From positions 1 to 63,199 of the forward strand of contig CBFIHE010000015.1 in assembly GCA_965662345.1 (NCBI GenBank): a stretch of DNA of 63,199 nt, read 5' to 3'. This DNA comes from UBA6049 sp965662345. GTDB taxonomy: Bacteria > Bacteroidota > Bacteroidia > Flavobacteriales_G > Salibacteraceae. The translations under genes and the position numbers were made by a program. The notes below the pieces were generated by a model. It had not been told where the DNA came from, did not search any database, and saw only the letters and a list, made by a program, of their open reading frames with translations. Positions 60,409 to 63,199 of the stretch are shown in pieces. How positions within the stretch are numbered: the first letter of the stretch is position 1; every line of letters starts with the position of its first letter.

Positions 60409-61746
60409 ATGGCAGAAAAAATCATCATAGTTGGAGCTGGGTTAGTGGGCTCTTTGCACGCCATACTAATGGCTAAAAAAGGGTTTGATGTTGAGGTGTA
60501 TGAGCGCAGACCAGATTTAAGAAATATTGAGCTCCAAGGAGGTCGGTCTATCAACTTAGCACTTTCTACCCGAGGCTGGAAGGCTTTGAAAATGGCTGGT
60601 ATAGCAAATGAAATAGAAGGTATTTGTATTCCTATGCATGGTAGAAAAATGCATGCGGTTGATGGAACACTCACCTACCAAGCATATGGAAAAGAAAATG
60701 AAGCCATTTACTCTGTTTCTCGGGGTGACCTCAATAAGCGCATGCTCTTAAACGCATCAAAGTACGAGAATGTAAAGTTCTTCTTTAATCACCGTTGTAC
60801 AGATGTAGATTTAGACAATGCCACTGCTCACTTCCTAGATGACAATGGAAACAAGGTTGAAGCCAAAGGCTCGCGTATATTTGGAACTGACGGAGCTTTT
60901 TCTGCTGTTCGCTTGCGTATGATGAAGACAGACCGCTTCAACTTCAATCAAGAGTACCTCACACATGGCTATAAGGAGTTGTTGCTTCCCGCTAACCCCG
61001 ATGGCACTCACATGATTGACAAAAATGTACTTCACATATGGCCACGTGGAGAGTACATGCTCATAGCCTTACCAAATTATGACGGCAGTTATACTTGTAC
61101 GCTATTCTTCCCGTATGACGGTGAGTACTCTTTCAACTCCATACAAACCAAAGAACAAGTAGAAGATTTCTTTAACAAGGTCTTCCCAGATTTTGCTGAG
61201 ATCATGCCTAATTTGGCAGATGAGTACTTCCAAAACCCAACTGCCTCTTTGGTAATGACCCAATGTGAGCCTTGGAACTACCAAGACAAAGTAATGCTCA
61301 TGGGAGATGCTGCCCATGCTATTGTTCCATTCTATGGGCAAGGTATGAATGCAGGCATGGAAGATTGTTCTGTATTTCAAGAAATGCTTGAAGCGTATGA
61401 CGATGATTGGAAAGGGTTATTTCATGCTTATTCCAAACAACGGAAACCAGATGGAGATGGCATTAGAGAATTAGCCCTTCGCAATTATATTGAAATGCGA
61501 GACCTAGTTGGAGACCCTGATTTCTTGTTGCGTAAAAAGATTGAAAAGAAAATCTTTGATAAGTATCCAGATAAATGGATGCCATTGTACTCTCAAGTAA
61601 CATTCAGTCATATCCGTTACTCAGAAGCACTAGCTACTGGAATAAAACAAGAAAAAATAATGGATGAGATTATGGCTATGCCTGAGATTCATGATAATTG
61701 GGATTCAGATAAAGTTGAACAAGCCATACTAGCACAGATTGGATAA
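60409..61746 (+). CDS. kmo: Kynurenine 3-monooxygenase
   Basis: Kmo hydroxylates kynurenine to 3-hydroxykynurenine with NADPH and O2. The 445 residues start with the FAD-binding IIIVGAGLVGSLHAILMAKK (about residues 5-24) and contain GGRSINLALSTRGWKALK, characteristic of Kmo. The second FAD motif is in MLMGDAAHAIVPFYGQGMNA. KynU and Kmo together convert kynurenine to 3-hydroxyanthranilate, the precursor of quinolinate and NAD. A gene with a TTG start overlaps its stop. Confidence 0.95.
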   Translation: MAEKIIIVGAGLVGSLHAILMAKKGFDVEVYERRPDLRNIELQGGRSINLALSTRGWKALKMAGIANEIEGICIPMHGRKMHAVDGTLTYQAYGKENEAIYSVSRGDLNKRMLLNASKYENVKFFFNHRCTDVDLDNATAHFLDDNGNKVEAKGSRIFGTDGAFSAVRLRMMKTDRFNFNQEYLTHGYKELLLPANPDGTHMIDKNVLHIWPRGEYMLIALPNYDGSYTCTLFFPYDGEYSFNSIQTKEQVEDFFNKVFPDFAEIMPNLADEYFQNPTASLVMTQCEPWNYQDKVMLMGDAAHAIVPFYGQGMNAGMEDCSVFQEMLEAYDDDWKGLFHAYSKQRKPDGDGIRELALRNYIEMRDLVGDPDFLLRKKIEKKIFDKYPDKWMPLYSQVTFSHIRYSEALATGIKQEKIMDEIMAMPEIHDNWDSDKVEQAILAQIG

Positions 61747-62581
61747 GCGCACCACCATAGTTGTACTTCTTATACTCTTTGTTGGCATAGCCGATGGTTT
61801 TGCTCAGCGCAAATACAAGCCCAAGTACAACACAAGCAGAAAAGAGAAAAAAGAGCCATTTCCAAACACAGAAGATTACAGGCCCGGAGGATGGATTGCT
61901 GGTGTTGGGCTAACGGCCATGGTTGGTTTTGAAACAAAAACTGAGGATTTTACCAGTCTCAACCTCAGGGGTGAATTTTCTCCAGTTCCGCTACCTGGCA
62001 TTATGTTGGAGTTTGGTAGATACTACAATTTTGAACGCGGGTTTATCTTCAAGTATGTTGATGCCTCTATTGCTTACAAGGCTCTTCTTGGTAGAGAGAA
62101 CTTTACGTTAACTGATTTAACAACAGGAATAGAACAAACAGAAGACGGACACACTTTCAACCAGCATTTTACCAGCATCAATTTAAATGCCAACAACATT
62201 ATACCCCTCAGCAACTACTCATTCATACAAAACACCATTGGTGTAAATGGTGATGTGCGATTCATAGATGGTCTACCAAACAACTATGAAAGCTCCATTT
62301 CCGCAAATAACGAGAATGCCTTTGTGGGCCAGGTTCACTATAAACTGGGTTTTGGCTACGCCTTAGATACAGATTTACTCATTGAGACCAGTATTGAAAC
62401 ACCCCTATACACCTTTGCCCCTGATGGCACACATTTCTCTATGTTAGATTACTACCAAACCAGCTATCAGCCCTTCATCTTAAGGGTTAGGTTTATATTC
62501 TTTCGGTTAGGTAAAACCAAATGCCCACCAGTTGGAAACCCACAGCTCCCACCTGGTTTTGAAAACGGTTACGGAGACTAA
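61739..62581 (+). CDS. Secreted outer-membrane-type protein of unknown function
   Basis: The start is a TTG at 61739 that overlaps the end of kmo by 8 nt; it gives a complete signal peptide (MDKRTTIVVLLILFVGIADG, cleaved after FAQ), and no ATG or GTG lies early enough. The 280 residues have a lysine-rich early segment, then strand-rich sequence typical of outer-membrane barrels (GWIAGVGLTAMVGFE, LPGIMLEFGRYYNF, YQPFILRVRFIFFRLG). The tail after residue 260 is proline-rich, so it does not end like a barrel. I recognise no family. A role beside kynurenine metabolism is not evident. Confidence 0.65.
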   Translation: MDKRTTIVVLLILFVGIADGFAQRKYKPKYNTSRKEKKEPFPNTEDYRPGGWIAGVGLTAMVGFETKTEDFTSLNLRGEFSPVPLPGIMLEFGRYYNFERGFIFKYVDASIAYKALLGRENFTLTDLTTGIEQTEDGHTFNQHFTSINLNANNIIPLSNYSFIQNTIGVNGDVRFIDGLPNNYESSISANNENAFVGQVHYKLGFGYALDTDLLIETSIETPLYTFAPDGTHFSMLDYYQTSYQPFILRVRFIFFRLGKTKCPPVGNPQLPPGFENGYGD

Positions 62582-62582
62582 C

Positions 62583-63199
62583 TCATCCTTTTACAAACGG
62601 ATTATTCGCTTTCTCAAAGCCAATGGTTGTGCTTGGTCCGTGGCCACAGTAAACGGTGTATTCGTTAGGCAATGCATACATGTGGTTTTTGATACTCTGT
62701 TCGAGAATATCAAAATCTCCTCCTGGTAAATCAGTTCTGCCAATACTACCTCTAAACAATACGTCACCCCCAATTACAAATTGGTCTGACTCACTAACCA
62801 GCGCTATATGACCCGGGCAATGACCTGGAACGAAAAGTACTTTTAACACCGTATCGCCAAAGGGAATTTCATCGCCATGTTCATGCGTTATTCTCATTTC
62901 TGGAGAAGGTTTATAACCACTAAACCCGTACATACTGGCAGACGGGCCAGCCATTGAAAGCACCTTTTCACCTTCTTTGTGGCTCTCTATTTGCAAGCCA
63001 TAGGTACTGGCTACAAATTGATTTCCTAACACATGGTCTAAATGAAAATGGGTATTGATCAAGCGAATAGGCTTTACTCCTAGCTCTTCAATAAAAGCTT
63101 TTAAATCTTGCTCCTCGGCTTTATCGTAGCAACCAGGGTCAACCAATATGGCTTCATTGGCATCATTTACTAAAACGCTCATGTTTTGTTGAAAGCCAT
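62583..63199 (-). CDS. MBL-fold metallohydrolase (5' end beyond window)
   Basis: This is a metallo-beta-lactamase-fold enzyme related to glyoxalase II-like hydrolases. The metal-binding motif THFHLDH is present, then PGHCPGHIALVSE, GGDVLFRGSIGRTDLPGGD and CGHGPSTTIGFEK, giving the full set of histidines and aspartates. A Met at 63182 could start the protein, but the frame stays open to the right edge and reads GFQQN before it, matching the usual first strand of the family (consensus NPFQENTYV). So the true start is probably 10 or so codons beyond 63199. The substrate is unknown. Confidence 0.88.
   Translation of the reverse strand, partial: GFQQNMSVLVNDANEAILVDPGCYDKAEEQDLKAFIEELGVKPIRLINTHFHLDHVLGNQFVASTYGLQIESHKEGEKVLSMAGPSASMYGFSGYKPSPEMRITHEHGDEIPFGDTVLKVLFVPGHCPGHIALVSESDQFVIGGDVLFRGSIGRTDLPGGDFDILEQSIKNHMYALPNEYTVYCGHGPSTTIGFEKANNPFVKG

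Overview
The window is a 63 kb stretch of a Bacteroidota chromosome, most likely from a marine Flavobacteriales-type organism. Support comes from Bacteroidota-specific families (DUF4290, DUF349, DUF3078, DUF983), two cell-surface proteins with type IX secretion (T9SS) sorting domains, a fused E1 alpha/beta dehydrogenase, a split methionine synthase, and promoters that fit the Bacteroidota TTG-N19-TAnnTTTG pattern rather than -35/-10 boxes. One run of 100 Ns shows this is a draft scaffold, possibly a metagenome bin. The order is inferred from gene content only.

Layout. 1-1.8 kb: rpsL-rpsG-fusA operon on the minus strand (fusA runs off the left edge). 1.8-2.15 kb: intergenic region with a structured repeat-like element. 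2.15-7.1 kb: uvrD/pcrA, DUF4290, murA, TlpA-like thioredoxin. 7.2-8.9 kb: grpE-dnaJ. 9-13.4 kb: ABC exporter pair, Ppx/GppA phosphatase and a sigma-54-activator-like response regulator without a DNA-binding domain. 13.8-21 kb: alaS, divergent M23 peptidase-merR, hldD, fabD, DUF983 and a secreted unknown. 21-25 kb: phenylacetyl-CoA epoxidase genes, paaE divergent from paaABCD. 25-30.5 kb: FAD/Fe-S dehydrogenase, fhs and a crotonase. 30.6-38.6 kb: DUF349, DUF3078, fused E1 dehydrogenase, hydrolase, HisC-like aminotransferase, prohibitin. 38.9-41.2 kb: initiator tRNA, era, der. 41.3-48.9 kb: two giant T9SS paralogues. 49-55.3 kb: metK divergent from a SAM-I riboswitch-controlled split metH-metF operon. 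55.3-57.6 kb: a pocket of three broken genes. 57.6-63.2 kb: hemL, kynU, a small membrane protein, kmo, an outer-membrane-like protein and an MBL hydrolase cut by the right edge.

How the genes work together. The methyl cycle is the clearest module. fhs charges tetrahydrofolate with formate, MetF makes 5-methyl-THF, split MetH makes methionine and MetK makes SAM. SAM should then repress metH-metF through the riboswitch. metK has its own leader containing a 9-bp inverted repeat that does not look like SAM-I, and the two genes fire from divergent promoters with the same -7 box. Phenylacetate ring epoxidation (paaABCDE) and kynurenine metabolism (kynU, kmo) point to use of aromatic amino-acid products or NAD synthesis.

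Most of the window is conserved housekeeping sequence. The points most worth a second look are the metK leader, the coupled 40-residue membrane protein between kynU and kmo, the decayed pocket at 55.3-57.6 kb, MurA with Asp in place of the fosfomycin-target Cys, DnaJ that has lost exactly one of its two zinc sites, a possibly leaderless uvrD mRNA, and the 77-bp identical sequences at both ends of the assembly gap. I saw no complete mobile element, CRISPR array or defence system.
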